DNA of 64,000 nt from positions 1,292,501 to 1,356,500 of the forward strand of contig NZ_CP095046.1 of NCBI RefSeq assembly GCF_022919215.1. The letters run 5' to 3'. The stretch comes from Hymenobacter cellulosilyticus (GTDB lineage: Bacteria > Bacteroidota > Bacteroidia > Cytophagales > Hymenobacteraceae). Below are positions 9,149 to 18,524 of the stretch, one piece after another (position 1 is the stretch's first letter; the number at the start of each line of letters is the position of its first letter). The notes beneath the pieces are model-generated. The model saw nothing but the letters and a program-made list of their open reading frames with translations, was not told where the DNA came from and searched no databases. A program made the position numbers and the translations under genes.

Positions 9149-9861
9149 ATGAAAACTGCTTATCTCACACTGCTCTGCGGAGCCGCCCTGTTCGCAACCG
9201 TTACAGCCCAGGCTCAAGTGAAGCAAACCCGCCCGGTAGAACCCTTCCAGGCGGTGCATACTGGCGGCGGTATCGACGTATTTCTGACCCAGGGGCCTAC
9301 CACGGCAGTGGTCGTCGATGCGGCCAGTGAGGTGCAGCCCCACATCCTAACAACCATCAAGAATGGCACGCTGGTCGTGGGCTGGGAGCAAAACTACTCG
9401 TGGAAAAAGATGCTGCCGGGCAAAAGCACGGGTAAAGTCAGTGTCTACATCACTTGTCCTACGCTTACCTCTCTCTCAGTGAGCGGCGGCTCAGATGCCC
9501 GCGGCGAAACGCCTTTCACGGCGGATGACTTAAAACTGTCGGCCAGCGGCGGCGGCGACATCAAACTGACGGTCACCGCCAAAACCCTTACCAGCGCCGC
9601 ATCCGGGGCAGCGATATCACCGTTGCGGGCCGCACTGAGCGCCAGAAAGTATCGGCCAGCGGCGGCAGCGACTACCACGCCTTCGCCCTGCAAAGCGCCA
9701 CCGCCGAGGTGAGCGCCAGCGGCGGCAGCGACGCCGAAATACTGGTGGACGGCGAGTTGAAATCAAGCGTATCGGGCGGCAGCGGAGTGCGCTACAAAGG
9801 CAGCGCTAAGCTGGTGAGCTCCCAGTCCAGCGGGGGCAGCAGCACCAAGCCGGTCCGCTAA
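9149..9861 (+). CDS. Secreted DUF2807 (GIN domain) protein, frameshifted
   Basis: A signal peptide (MKTAYLTLLCGAALFATVTAQA) is followed by a DUF2807-type start (FQAVHTGGGIDVFLTQG) and a beta-helical stretch of repeated SASGG(S/G)D turns. One G added to the run at 9605-9608 restores SGGSDITVAG and carries the frame to the stop at 9859-9861, giving 237 residues. Such proteins are predicted to form right-handed beta-helices in the periplasm or on the surface of Bacteroidota; some are called putative auto-transporter adhesins. No partner is visible. A long perfect hairpin follows the stop. Confidence 0.75.
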
Positions 9862-9887
9862 ACCCGGCTGTTTTCTTCAACCCGGCA

Positions 9888-9935
9888 CTACCGTCAGCGC
9901 CCCGGTAGCCACAGCTACCGGGGCGCTGACGGTAG
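9888..9935 (+). terminator. 21-bp perfect inverted repeat after the DUF2807 gene
   Basis: Arms 9888-9908 and 9915-9935 are perfect 21-bp complements with a six-base loop. There is no clear T-run. It lies 27 bases after the stop codon, so it is probably a terminator or an mRNA 3'-end stabiliser. Confidence 0.65.
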
Positions 9936-10130
9936 CAGTACGCTGGGGCGAGCAGCGCGGCGCTTCAGGCGGGCTATTTTCAAGACGCTTGAAACAAAGC
10001 GCCTTAAGCGGGTGTTGCGGGGCGTAACAGAAGTTTTTTTATGGAAGCCGGCTACCAGCCGCGGGCTTTGCGTAGGAACAACCTGACGTTACTTTCCCAC
10101 CCATTCGCTACCGCGCTTTTCTCCTGCCCT

Positions 10131-10544
10131 ATGCCCCGTACGCTTACTTTTCTGGCTGGCCTTGCCATGAGCCTGACCTCCGGTGCCTGTTTGGCCCAGC
10201 AGCCCGCCACCGCCTCGACGCCTCCCGCTTCCCTCGAGTGTTCCATGGTGACCGGAGTGGTAACCGATGAAAAACAGCAACCCCTGACCGGAGCTACCGT
10301 GGTAATCGTGGGGCTTAATGATGCCTTCAGCACCAATTCGGAGGGGCAGTACATTGTGAACAGCAAAAAGCCCCTGCCCCAGTCGGCGCAGGTTCTGATC
10401 AGTGCCGGCGGTTACGAAACCCAGAAACTGGTGCTCAACAGCTGCCAGTTGCCGGCCGTGTCGCTGAAGCTGCTGCCCGGCACCCGCTTCAAGCGCGACG
10501 GCCGCATCAAAAAGACGACTTCGACGGGCAAGGTGCGGTACTAG
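10131..10544 (+). CDS. Secreted carboxypeptidase-regulatory-like (CarbopepD_reg) domain protein
   Basis: The ATG at 10131 gives a good signal peptide (MPRTLTFLAGLAMSLTSGACLAQ); a longer frame from 10041 has a polar leader. After it comes a CarbopepD_reg-type beta domain: VTGVVTDEKQQPLTGATVVIVG, then the FSTNSEGQYIV strand pair. The length is 137 residues, so this is the domain alone and not a SusC/TonB receptor. The C-terminus is basic. Probably periplasmic; function unknown. Confidence 0.7.
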   Translation: MPRTLTFLAGLAMSLTSGACLAQQPATASTPPASLECSMVTGVVTDEKQQPLTGATVVIVGLNDAFSTNSEGQYIVNSKKPLPQSAQVLISAGGYETQKLVLNSCQLPAVSLKLLPGTRFKRDGRIKKTTSTGKVRY

Positions 10545-10630
10545 GTACCCGCGGTTCTTTAAAGAAGTTGATTTCAGGCAGCAGAACTGTGCCTGTGAGG
10601 GCCGCATGTAGTGTACTCCCGCTGCCGGCC

Positions 10631-11266
10631 TCACAAAGGCGCAACCCAGCCCTCCCGCACGGCCTGCACCACCAGTCCCACCAGGGTGCGGGCTCCGGCT
10701 TTCTGCAACAGGGCCCGCCGGTGGCTTTCCACCGTGCGCACGCTCAGGCACAGCCGCTCGGCTATTTCCTGGTTGCAGTAGTCGGCCACTACCAGGCGCA
10801 GCACTTCCAGCTCCCGGCGGCTGAAGGGCGTGGGTGGGCCTGATGGAGGCATAGCCAAGCCCGGTTTCAGCGTCCAGGGGCTGGGGTGCAGCGTCTTGGT
10901 AAGCAGTTGCTGAATAGCAGCGTTGACTTCCAGCGGCGGCGCATTGTGGGCCAAGATGGTCCAGGGGCGGGGGTAAAGCAGCGGCGAAAAGCTGCCGCCC
11001 GCGGTGCTGCTAAAGCATAGCACTTGCTGCTGGCTGCGTACCGCGTACAGGCTCTCCAGTAGCAACAAAAGGGGGACGCTGGCAATGGCTTCATCCACAA
11101 CCAAGAGGGCATAGGCGCGCTGCTGCACAAAGGTGAGCAGCAGTTCCGCATCCGAAACCAGGCAGATGGTCAGGCCAGGGCAGGCTTCGCGCAGGACAGT
11201 AAGCAGGCCTTGCCGGTGCAGAGTGGCAGGAGCCGCAACAAGGGCGGCCCCGAGGTTCGACGACAT
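10631..11266 (-). CDS. LuxR/NarL-type transcriptional regulator with atypical receiver-like domain
   Basis: The C-terminal 65 residues are a LuxR-type helix-turn-helix: FSRRELEVLRLVVADYCNQEIAERLCLSVRTVESHRRALLQKAGAR. The N-terminal 120 residues resemble a response-regulator receiver in secondary structure (GLLTVLREACPGLTICLVSD, then YALLVVDEA), but I cannot place the acidic pair and phospho-Asp convincingly, so phosphorylation is uncertain. The ATG at 11266 gives MSSNLGAALVAAPATLHRQG, the usual receiver start; an upstream extension to 11353 is less likely. No histidine kinase gene is adjacent. Confidence 0.75.
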   Translation of the reverse strand: MSSNLGAALVAAPATLHRQGLLTVLREACPGLTICLVSDAELLLTFVQQRAYALLVVDEAIASVPLLLLLESLYAVRSQQQVLCFSSTAGGSFSPLLYPRPWTILAHNAPPLEVNAAIQQLLTKTLHPSPWTLKPGLAMPPSGPPTPFSRRELEVLRLVVADYCNQEIAERLCLSVRTVESHRRALLQKAGARTLVGLVVQAVREGWVAPL

Positions 11267-11483
11267 AACAGGAGTAGCGTTATAACCATGGACACAGAAT
11301 AAGCGGTTGGAGCAATAGGTAGCAGGCGTAGTAGGGCAGAGAGCAGTAGCCAAGTCGTGGTGGCTTGGCAGCGGCTAAAGTCCGCAGGATGTAGGCTATT
11401 TGCAATACCTACTTCTAGGTATATTGCGTGTTTTGTTCAGTTTTTTCTGGGTTTATTTAAAATTCAGTTGCCCGCTAAGGCAA

Positions 11484-11516
11484 CAAAAAGCCCCGGCCAC
11501 TACAAGCGCCGGGGCT
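11484..11516 (-). terminator. Hairpin terminator of the SMP-30 gene
   Basis: Stem AGCCCCGGC / GCCGGGGCT (9 bp) at 11489-11516 with a T-run on the minus strand (AACAAAA on plus). It lies 28 bases past the stop of the minus-strand gene at 11544. Confidence 0.8.
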
Positions 11517-11543
11517 GACTGTCAAGCTAGGAGCAAGCAAAGA

Positions 11544-12455
11544 CTATTGCACACCCTTTACCCGCATGGGCAAGGTGTAAATTGCTTCCGACGCCGTGAT
11601 AAACAAGGTTTTGCGGTCCTTGCCGCCGAAGCAGACGTTGGCCGTCCACTCGGCCGGAATGTCGATGTGCTCGATTTGCTTGCCGGCCGGGTTATATACC
11701 GTCACGCCCTTGCCGGTTAGGTACACGTTGCCCTGGTTGTCGATAGTCATACCGTCGGAACCTTGCTCTACAAACAGCTGCCGGTCGGTGAGCTGCCCGT
11801 TGGCCCCAATCTGGTAACGATAGGTTTTGTTGGCCTTGATGTCGGCCACGTACAGCTGTTTGCCGTCGGGCGTGCCGATAATGCCGTTGGGCTGCTCGAG
11901 CTTGTCGTCTACGGCTACGGGCTCTTTGCGGCCCTTGGCCAGGAAATACACTTTCTGACCACCAATGGCCGGGTCGGGCGCCTGGCGGGTCCAATACTCG
12001 CGCTGGTAATACGGGTCGGTGAAGTAAACGCCTTCCGTTTTGGGGTTTACCCACAGGTCGTTGGGTCCGTTGAAGCGGTGGCCCTGCACGTTGTCGAGCA
12101 CCACGGTGGCCTTGCCGTCGGGCCCAATGGACCAGAGCTGGTTGTTTTCGTCGGCGCAGGCCAGCAGGCGGCCTTTTTTGTCGAAGTATAAGCCATTGGA
12201 GCGTCCGGCCTTATCCAGGAAAACCGTCAGCTTGCCGTCGGTGCCGTACTTCCAGATCTTGTTGTTGGGCTGGTCGGTAAAGAACACGTTGCCAGCCTTA
12301 TCAACCGCCGGACCTTCGGTGAATTTAAACTGCTTGCTGACCAGCGTGGGCTGGGCCTTGTCGGCAATGATGGCGGCCGGCTGCTGGGCCACAGCCGTAA
12401 AGGTCAGGGTGGTAGCGGAGGCCGCCAGCAGGATCAGGCGGGACAAATTCTTCAT
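11544..12455 (-). CDS. Secreted SMP-30/gluconolactonase-like beta-propeller
   Basis: The ATG at 12455 gives a signal peptide (MKNLSRLILLAASATTLTFTAVAQ). The mature part (about 280 residues) is an SMP-30/gluconolactonase beta-propeller: FKFTEGPAVDKAGNVFFTD (Glu metal ligand), SNGLYFDKKGRLLACAD, FNGPNDLWV (Asn ligand), QPNGIIGTPDGKQLYVAD (Asn and Asp ligands). The ligand residues usual in the family are present. It probably hydrolyses a sugar lactone in the periplasm. The gene stands alone between other minus-strand genes and has its own terminator. Confidence 0.85.
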   Translation of the reverse strand: MKNLSRLILLAASATTLTFTAVAQQPAAIIADKAQPTLVSKQFKFTEGPAVDKAGNVFFTDQPNNKIWKYGTDGKLTVFLDKAGRSNGLYFDKKGRLLACADENNQLWSIGPDGKATVVLDNVQGHRFNGPNDLWVNPKTEGVYFTDPYYQREYWTRQAPDPAIGGQKVYFLAKGRKEPVAVDDKLEQPNGIIGTPDGKQLYVADIKANKTYRYQIGANGQLTDRQLFVEQGSDGMTIDNQGNVYLTGKGVTVYNPAGKQIEHIDIPAEWTANVCFGGKDRKTLFITASEAIYTLPMRVKGVQ

Positions 12456-12534
12456 AAAGTAAATACGGTCAGGGAAAAGGGTAGGGGCCGGATGGTAGCC
12501 GCTGCAATAGTACAAGCCTGCGGGCAAATAACGG

Positions 12535-13209
12535 TTAGCTGGCTTCTACGGCTTCGGCCTGATAAGTGACGGCGGCCTGCCGGTTGCCTTTCGTGATGGT
12601 GCCGTACTTGGTACCCAGTCCATCGAAGGCATTGTCGAAAGAGCCGCGCACGAGCAGCATTTGGTCGTCCTTGTTGGCTTTGAGCACCCGGGCTACCAGG
12701 TTCATAACCAAATCGGAGCTGGCCGAAATCAGGGCGGCGGGTGGAGCGGCTACGGCAGCGGCAGCCAGCAACGCCTGGCGGGCGGCGGCAAATTGCTCGT
12801 CTTGGCGCACGGCGTCTAAAAGGTTGCCCACGCTGCGAATGTCCTCATCGAGCTCGGTGAGCAGGATGCGGTAGTCCAGAAAAGCGGGAATCTGCTGGGC
12901 ATCGGTGCGGTAAAGCGTTACGCCGCCCTCGCCCAGGGGTAGGTGGGACCATTTCTGCACGTTCTCAAACACTTCCGAGAACAGCTGAATCGGCTCCTGC
13001 GAAATACCGTCCGTCACGACCGTGACGACCTGCACCTCGGCCCGGCCCAGCTCCCCGTGCCGCTTGATGTGCACGTCTTTCAGCGAGAGCCGCACGTTGC
13101 TCACCGAGGGCGGCAGGCGGTGGCCTTCCAGGGTGCCGGCCATTACCTCCCGGCGCAGTCCCAGGGAGGGTTCAAATACTACATCGGCTTCCAATAAGTT
13201 GATACTCAT
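12535..13209 (-). CDS. Hypothetical cytoplasmic protein
   Basis: 224 residues starting MSINLLEADVVFEPSLGLRR. The first half is predicted beta-rich (VRLSLKDVHIKRHGELGRAEVQVVTVVTDG); the second half has an Ala-rich helical region (residues 130-160) and a final KGNRQAAVTYQAEAV strand. There is no signal peptide, membrane segment or known catalytic motif. I do not recognise the family. It lies 79 bases upstream of the SMP-30 gene on the same strand. Confidence 0.6.
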   Translation of the reverse strand: MSINLLEADVVFEPSLGLRREVMAGTLEGHRLPPSVSNVRLSLKDVHIKRHGELGRAEVQVVTVVTDGISQEPIQLFSEVFENVQKWSHLPLGEGGVTLYRTDAQQIPAFLDYRILLTELDEDIRSVGNLLDAVRQDEQFAAARQALLAAAAVAAPPAALISASSDLVMNLVARVLKANKDDQMLLVRGSFDNAFDGLGTKYGTITKGNRQAAVTYQAEAVEAS

Positions 13210-13278
13210 AGCTCAAGTGGTAGAAGGTTGAGCCGTAAAGAAAGCCAGATTCTGAGAAAGGCCGCTGCGGGCCGGCAC

Positions 13279-13325
13279 AAAAACGCCCGGCTCCGGCAGA
13301 AGGGTATTCTGCCGGAGCCGGGCGT
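13279..13325 (-). terminator. 18-bp perfect-stem terminator
   Basis: Arms at 13283-13300 and 13308-13325 pair perfectly (ACGCCCGGCTCCGGCAGA and complement) around a seven-base loop. The minus strand then reads into a T-run (CAAAAA on plus). It terminates the DUF2141 gene that ends at 13346. Confidence 0.9.
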
Positions 13326-13345
13326 AAACTGATGGGCTGGGAAAG

Positions 13346-13783
13346 CTACTTTTTCATGGAGATGGTCACAACTTTGGTCGTGCCGTTGACCACGAACTTG
13401 CACTCGTCAAAATCCGGGGCGGCCAGCTTGGGACGCACGTTGTTGGAAAAGGCGTAGGGCTCGGTTGGGATGCCCATGAAGTTCTTGTCGACCAGGTCGT
13501 TGTCGTTCATGTCCTGGGTCAGGGCCACGGCCCACTCCCCGTTGGGCAGGTCGATGGGCAGGGTAATCTGCTTGCTGCCGGCTGGCTTCACGTACTTGAG
13601 CATGGTGTAGCTGCCGCGCTTCAGAAAATTCTCCTTCACATTGTAGAAGTAGAGCTTCACCGTGGCCTTGGTAGAGGGCAAATCGGTGACTACTACCTGG
13701 ACCAGGCCCGTGTTGGTAGGCGGCGTCCAGGCGCCGAGCAGGGCTGAGCCCACGGCCAGAAAGGCTACTTGGTGAATTTTCAT
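13346..13783 (-). CDS. Secreted DUF2141 family protein
   Basis: The ATG at 13783 gives a short signal peptide (MKIHQVAFLAVGSALLGAW). The mature part shows the DUF2141 plan: LVQVVVTDLPSTKATVKLYFYN, then LPNGEWAVALTQDMNDNDLVDKNFMGIPTEPYAFSNN. The DMNDNDLVDKNF core with its Asp/Asn run and the GIPTEPYAFSNN motif are typical. The length, 145 residues, is normal. Periplasmic; molecular role unknown for the family. Confidence 0.85.
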   Translation of the reverse strand: MKIHQVAFLAVGSALLGAWTPPTNTGLVQVVVTDLPSTKATVKLYFYNVKENFLKRGSYTMLKYVKPAGSKQITLPIDLPNGEWAVALTQDMNDNDLVDKNFMGIPTEPYAFSNNVRPKLAAPDFDECKFVVNGTTKVVTISMKK

Positions 13784-14044
13784 GGTTGCAAGTAGACGAA
13801 GTGAAAAGAGCGAAGAACCGGTTGGGCAGACAAAAGCCCGATGGGCAAGATCATCAACCCGCCGCACTCTGGCAACTGCCGGGCGGCTTTGTCGTGCCAG
13901 TTTAGACACAGCCTCAGCGGAATAAGTTTCGCCGGGCCCCGCCCGGCGGCTCCGGCATAGTTCGTATACTGATGCTTTTCGGCTGGGGTTCTATCTTTGG
14001 CTAACTCTGGCTGCGGGCTCATACCGCGGCCGGAAGCCTTTTGT

Positions 14045-14452
14045 ATGCAGCTGCAAACCCTGATAGACGAGCCCCGGATTTATATTGGCTATGATGAGCA
14101 AAACCAGTGGCTGTACGCCGACTGGAAAGGCGAGCATACCCAGGATTCGTCCCAGGAATGCTGCCTGCTGCTGCTGGATAGTCTGCGGGCCCGGCCCTGC
14201 GCCAAGGTGCTGAACGACAACTCCAGCATCACCCGTACCACGGTGGAGCTTACGGAGTGGGGTGCGTGGTGGCTGCAGGAAATGCGGCGGGCCGGGCTGC
14301 AGTACGTAGCCTGGGTGTTCCCGCGCGACTTTGCCGCCCGCCAGGCCACCGAAAAGGTATTGGGCTACATTACCCAGCCCACCGTCGGTGCCTTCGACGA
14401 CGTGGCCTCGGCTTACGTGTGGCTCCAGCAGCAGCCGGTACGGCCCATCTAA
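14045..14452 (+). CDS. Small soluble protein, possibly STAS/SpoIIAA-like
   Basis: 135 residues from the ATG at 14045 (MQLQTLIDEPRIYIGYDEQN). The order strand-strand-helix-strand (LYADWKGEHTQDSSQECCLLLLDSL, AKVLNDNSSITR, YVAWVFPRDFAARQA, and a C-terminal FDDVASAYVWLQQ helix) resembles STAS-like small proteins of Bacteroidota, but no motif is diagnostic. No signal peptide. It is a single gene upstream of the GH43 gene on the same strand; the link may be accidental. Confidence 0.6.
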   Translation: MQLQTLIDEPRIYIGYDEQNQWLYADWKGEHTQDSSQECCLLLLDSLRARPCAKVLNDNSSITRTTVELTEWGAWWLQEMRRAGLQYVAWVFPRDFAARQATEKVLGYITQPTVGAFDDVASAYVWLQQQPVRPI

Positions 14453-14549
14453 GGCAAGGCCGGTAAGCTTTGCGCAGAGTTACGCCGTAGAAAGACTGTT
14501 GGGCAGTTGCTGAAATGCCCGGCTGTTGTATCTACTGACTTTGCTCGTT

Positions 14550-15538
14550 ATGCCTGCTACCTACCAAAACCCCATTCTGAACGAGGATTTTCCGGACCCC
14601 ACCATCATCCGGGCCTCCGACGGCTACTACTACGCCTACGGCACCCAGACCAAATACCAGGGCCAGATCATCAACATGCAGGTGGCCCGCTCCCGCGACC
14701 TGGTGCAGTGGGAACTGCTGCCCGACGCCCTACCCCAGAAACCCCGGTGGGCCTCGGCCACGCAAAAGCTCTGGGCCCCCACGTAACTGAGCACGTGGGC
14801 CGCTACTACATGTACTACTCGGCCCTGCCCGACGGTACCGATACCTACTGCCTGGCCGTAGCCACCGCCGACGCTCCGGCCGGACCATTCACCGATATCG
14901 GCCAGCCCCTGCAATGTGGGCCGGGCTTTCTGAACATCGACCCGATGGTGTTCGACGACCCGGCTACCGGCAAGTGCCTGCTGTACTGGGGCTCGGGCTT
15001 CGGGCCGCTGCTGGTGCGCGAGCTGGCCCCCGACCGGATTTCCTTTGCGCCCGGCAGCGAGGCCCGGGAACTAGTGCACCCTATTCCCGGCGACGACCCC
15101 GAAAACTACCAGAGCCTGCTGGAAGGCAGCTGGGTGGTGCTGCGCGAAGGCTGGTACTACCTATTTTATTCCGGTAACAACTGCTGCGGCGACGCGGCCC
15201 ACTACGGCGTGATGGTGGCCCGCTCCCGCCAGGCTACCGGCCCGTTCGAAACCCTGGCCCAGGCTACGGGAGAAGGCCACAGCATTATTCTGGAAACCAA
15301 CCGCCACTGGCGCGCCCCCGGCCACAACTCCATCGTGACCGACGCAGCCGGACAGGACTGGCTGGCCTACCACGCCATCGACCCCCAGCAGCCCACCTTC
15401 GACGCCATCGACGACGCGCAGGGCTACTCCCGCCGCGTGATGCTGCTCGACCGGATAGAATATCACAACGGCTGGCCCCGGCTGGCCAGCCCGGAAGCTC
15501 CCTCACGCAGTCCGCAGCCCGCCCCCGTAACGGAGTAA
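14550..15538 (+). CDS. Glycoside hydrolase family 43 protein, frameshifted
   Basis: A five-bladed beta-propeller glycosidase of family GH43. Visible catalytic features are the general base in NEDFPDPTII near residue 12, the pKa-modulating Asp in FLNIDPMVF, and the acid Glu in QSLLEGSWVV; GHNSIV is also typical. The frame breaks in the C run at 14776-14780; one added C restores LWAPHVTEHVGRYYMYYS, the canonical GH43 sequence, giving 329 residues. No signal peptide is seen, so it may act in the cytoplasm on imported arabino- or xylo-oligosaccharides. The exact substrate is not clear from sequence. No SusC/SusD pair is nearby. Confidence 0.85.
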
Positions 15539-15670
15539 ACAGCACCGGCTGCGAATGGAGTGGCTATATTGCCCACGCAACTTGTTCGGCCCAAACCGTG
15601 ACTTTGCAACTGCCGCCTGGTTCCGGGCATCTGTTTTCCGTTTTCTCCCACTCTTATCCTTTCTACCCAC

Positions 15671-16212
15671 ATGAAAAATTTTCGCCCGCTGCTCACCCTG
15701 ACGTTGTTGCTGGTGAGCCTGCTGTCTGCTTCCGTAAGCTCGGCCCAAACCACGTCTGAGGCGCCTGCGGCCAAACCCGCTCCCGCCAGCCCCGCCGCTA
15801 CGGCTACCGGTAAGGTGGGCAGTGCCAACGTGACAATCAAATACAGCAGCCCCAGCGTAAAAGGCCGGCAGATCTATGGTGGGCTAGTGCCTTACGGCCA
15901 GGTGTGGCGCGCCGGAGCCAACGAGGCTACCACCATCGAGTTTAGCAAAGACGTAACGGTGCAGGGCAAAAAGCTGCCCGCCGGTACCTACGCCTTCTTC
16001 GTAATTCCCACCGAGAAGGACTGGACGGTTATTTTCAACAAAACCGCTAAGCAGTGGGGGCCTACAAGTACGATGAAAAGCAGGACGCCCTGCGCGTAAC
16101 TGCCACCCCGCGCAAAGCCGCTACCATGACCGAAAGCCTGGCCTACGAGGTAACCAAAACCGGCATCGTGCTGCGCTGGGAAAACCTGGAGCTGCCCGTG
16201 GCCATCAAGTAA
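15671..16212 (+). CDS. Secreted DUF2911 family protein, frameshifted
   Basis: A signal peptide ([26 protein letters not shown]) and a Pro/Ala-rich linker precede a DUF2911 domain: [38 protein letters not shown], then [23 protein letters not shown]. One G added to the run at 16056-16060 restores [15 protein letters not shown] and the ending [27 protein letters not shown]. The repaired protein has 180 residues, the usual family length. Probably periplasmic; function unknown. A perfect terminator follows. Confidence 0.85.
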
Positions 16213-16234
16213 GCTGGCTTCTTTAAAAGCAAGT

Positions 16235-16272
16235 AAAAGCCCCATCCGGACCACCGGATGGGGCTTTTTTTG
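16235..16272 (+). terminator. Bidirectional hairpin terminator
   Basis: Stem AAAAGCCCCATCCGG with its complement, a five-base loop and a run of seven T. It lies between convergent genes (stops at 16212 + and 16273 -). Confidence 0.9.
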
Positions 16273-16599
16273 TTAGAGCCAGTCGGCGGCCGGAGCGGGT
16301 TCCTGGGTTAGCCACACTTCGGTGCCGGGCGGCAACTCCAGCGAATCGGTGAGGTGGAGCAGCAAGGCTGGCTCGGGCGGAGTTGGTTGGTCGTCGGAGC
16401 TGGGGCGGGCTATTTCCTCTACGCTGGCCGTGGTAGAATACCCTTGACCGTCGGCGAATACCAGCTTGACGGCCAGGGTGGTGTATAAAGTAAAGCGACG
16501 GAGGGGCTCGGCGGCCAGGCCGGCGGGGCTGCGCACAAGCACGCCCAAGCCGGTCAGCACAAAGCTGGAATCAATGGTTAAAAGCTTTTCCAGGTTCAT
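16273..16599 (-). CDS. Hypothetical small protein
   Basis: 108 residues (MNLEKLLTIDSSFVLTGLGV). Predicted beta-rich, with RRFTLYTTLAVKLVFADGQGYSTTASVEEI and a final PPGTEVWLTQEP. No signal peptide or motif. The opening L-x-IDSSF-x-LTG-x-G resembles small beta-strand-rich proteins of Bacteroidota, but I cannot name a family. The stop is directly next to the shared terminator. Confidence 0.6.
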   Translation of the reverse strand: MNLEKLLTIDSSFVLTGLGVLVRSPAGLAAEPLRRFTLYTTLAVKLVFADGQGYSTTASVEEIARPSSDDQPTPPEPALLLHLTDSLELPPGTEVWLTQEPAPAADWL

Positions 16600-16658
16600 A
16601 GCAAGGTCGCAAAGCCGGTAGAGCTCTGTAATACCCGGCTGCCCGCCGAAAGGATACC

Positions 16659-16693
16659 AAAAAGCCCCGGCTACCAGAGCAGCCGGGCTTTTT
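16659..16693 (-). terminator. Hairpin terminator of the M61 peptidase gene
   Basis: Stem AAAAGCCCCGGCT / AGCCGGGCTTTT with one C bulged and an eight-base loop; A-run on the left gives a T-run on the minus strand. It is 23 bases past the stop at 16716. Confidence 0.8.
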
Positions 16694-16715
16694 AGCGCAC
16701 ACCAAGCCGGTGCGG

Positions 16716-18524
16716 CTACAGATTTTTCACCCAGGCTTGGCGCAGGGCCAGCTGGGCCGGCGTGGCATCGGGCAGCACCGCAAAGTTGTAGCGCTTGATC
16801 TGCTCCTGCTGAATCAGGCGGCAGCGCACTTTCTGCTCGGCGCCCCCGCGGCGAATGGTCAGCTCGTACTCTTCGCCAGCCTTGCCCTTCTGCAGCTCCT
16901 GCATGGTGGACCGCAGTGAGGTGGGCGTAATGGCGGTGCCGTTGACGGCCAGCAGGTCGTCGCCCACCGCTACGCCGCAGCTTTGCCAGGTGGCGGGCAC
17001 TTCGGTTAGCTGCACGGTATTGCTCACCAGGCGGTACGATGGATTATGCGCGCCCAAAGCCACCACTTGCTGGCCCGTGTGCAGCACCGGCGAGTAGCGG
17101 ATGCCCACTTTGGCGTAATATTCCTGCAAAGGCAAAGGTTCGGCTTGCTTCACGTAGCGGTTAAGAAAGTCGCCGATTTCGGGGTAGGTCAGCTTGGTAA
17201 ACTCCTCGAAGAAGTTTTTCTCACTGAAGGGCTTGTTGGGACCGTAGCGCTTGGTCAGCTCATTCATCACCTCCCGCAGGCCCCGCTTGCCGCCGCTGAG
17301 CTCCAGCAGGCGCAGGTCGAGCAGAGCCGCCGTCAGGGCCCCGCGCTGGTAGATATTGCCGTACTGGCTCTGGCCTTCGTCGGAAAAGGAGTTCAGGCCC
17401 AGCTTGCTTAGCGAGTAGGTCGTGTCGGTCCGGGTTTGGGCATAGGCCACTTTGCCCGACATTTCCTGCAGGTATTCCTCCAGCGTAACCAGGCCGCCGC
17501 GCAGCTTCATCATGCCCGAGGCCCACTCCGTAGTGCCCTCATACAGCCACAGGTGTTCCGAGCCGGTGGGCTGCACGAAGTTGAACTGCTCGATAATCTC
17601 GGAGTGAATGTTGAGCGGCGTCACCACGTGGAAAAACTCGTGGGCGGCAATGCTGGTAATCCCGTTGGCCGATTCGGGCGTGAGCGGGGTTTCGCGCAGC
17701 ACGTACTCCGAGCTGTAGGAATGTTCCCAGGCCCCGGCGCTCTGGTCGTCGAAGTGGTAGAGGAAGGTGTAGCGCTTCACGGGCAGCTGCACCAGAAAGG
17801 CCTGGGCCGCGCCCAGCATCTTCTGCATGTAGCCCAGCAGGGGCTCGGCCTTTACCTGGTCGGTTTTGGAAAAGCAGTACAACGCCACTTCCGCGTCGCC
17901 GAGCTTGGTGCGGGCTTCGGTGAGGCGGCCCAGCAGAAACGGCGAATCCACGGCCTGGTCGTAGTTTTTGGCCGTGTAGTAGCCCTGCTTATCAGTCGTG
18001 AGCGGCGTCCCGATTTTCCAGTCGGCCGGGTAGTTGAGCTTGATGCGCAGAGGCTTGGCCTGCCAGCCCTGCAGGTAGCCGAAAATGCCCTGGCCGTTGA
18101 GCAGGGCGTGGTCAGCTTCCAGGGAAGTGCCGCACATGCGGTACACGCGGTGCTCGGTTACGGGCGTATCCCAGGTTTCGGCAATGGTGTAGCGAATAAA
18201 GCGGGTTTTCTCGGGCTGCAGCAGCTGCCACTGGTTTACCGAGGCCTGCTTTACTTCCAGGGGCTTATTCTGGGCGTCAAAGGCTTCGAACTTGCGCACG
18301 AAGCGGCCGATGTCCATGACCTGATACGTGCCCGGGGCGGTGGCGGCAAACTGGTAGATGCTCTGCTCTTTGCGCAGCTTGGGTACTTCCAGCTGCACCT
18401 GAAACAGGTCCTGGGTTTTGGGGTCAATGTCGACGGTGTAGATTAGGGCTTTCTGGGCCTGAGTCAAGGATGTGGAAGCCGCCAAAAGGCTGCCCACCAG
18501 GGTTGCGAAGCGCAAGGCATTCAT
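16716..18524 (-). CDS. M61 family (glycyl aminopeptidase-type) metallopeptidase with PDZ domain
   Basis: 602 residues. A signal peptide (MNALRFATLVGSLLAASTSLTQA) precedes the N-terminal beta domain of the M61 family (YTVDIDPKTQDLFQVQLEVP). The zinc site HEFFHVVTP is near residue 290, followed about 35 residues on by LWLYEGTTEWASG, where the third ligand Glu and the GxTE pattern lie. The last 120 residues form a PDZ-like domain (SCGVAVGDDLLAVNGTAI). The architecture matches the family. Probably a periplasmic peptidase releasing small N-terminal residues. Confidence 0.9.
   Translation of the reverse strand: MNALRFATLVGSLLAASTSLTQAQKALIYTVDIDPKTQDLFQVQLEVPKLRKEQSIYQFAATAPGTYQVMDIGRFVRKFEAFDAQNKPLEVKQASVNQWQLLQPEKTRFIRYTIAETWDTPVTEHRVYRMCGTSLEADHALLNGQGIFGYLQGWQAKPLRIKLNYPADWKIGTPLTTDKQGYYTAKNYDQAVDSPFLLGRLTEARTKLGDAEVALYCFSKTDQVKAEPLLGYMQKMLGAAQAFLVQLPVKRYTFLYHFDDQSAGAWEHSYSSEYVLRETPLTPESANGITSIAAHEFFHVVTPLNIHSEIIEQFNFVQPTGSEHLWLYEGTTEWASGMMKLRGGLVTLEEYLQEMSGKVAYAQTRTDTTYSLSKLGLNSFSDEGQSQYGNIYQRGALTAALLDLRLLELSGGKRGLREVMNELTKRYGPNKPFSEKNFFEEFTKLTYPEIGDFLNRYVKQAEPLPLQEYYAKVGIRYSPVLHTGQQVVALGAHNPSYRLVSNTVQLTEVPATWQSCGVAVGDDLLAVNGTAITPTSLRSTMQELQKGKAGEEYELTIRRGGAEQKVRCRLIQQEQIKRYNFAVLPDATPAQLALRQAWVKNL

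Noticed and set aside
17436..18446. A 336-codon plus-strand frame opposite the M61 gene
   Set aside because: Antisense frame; the minus strand has the HEFFH zinc site and PDZ domain.
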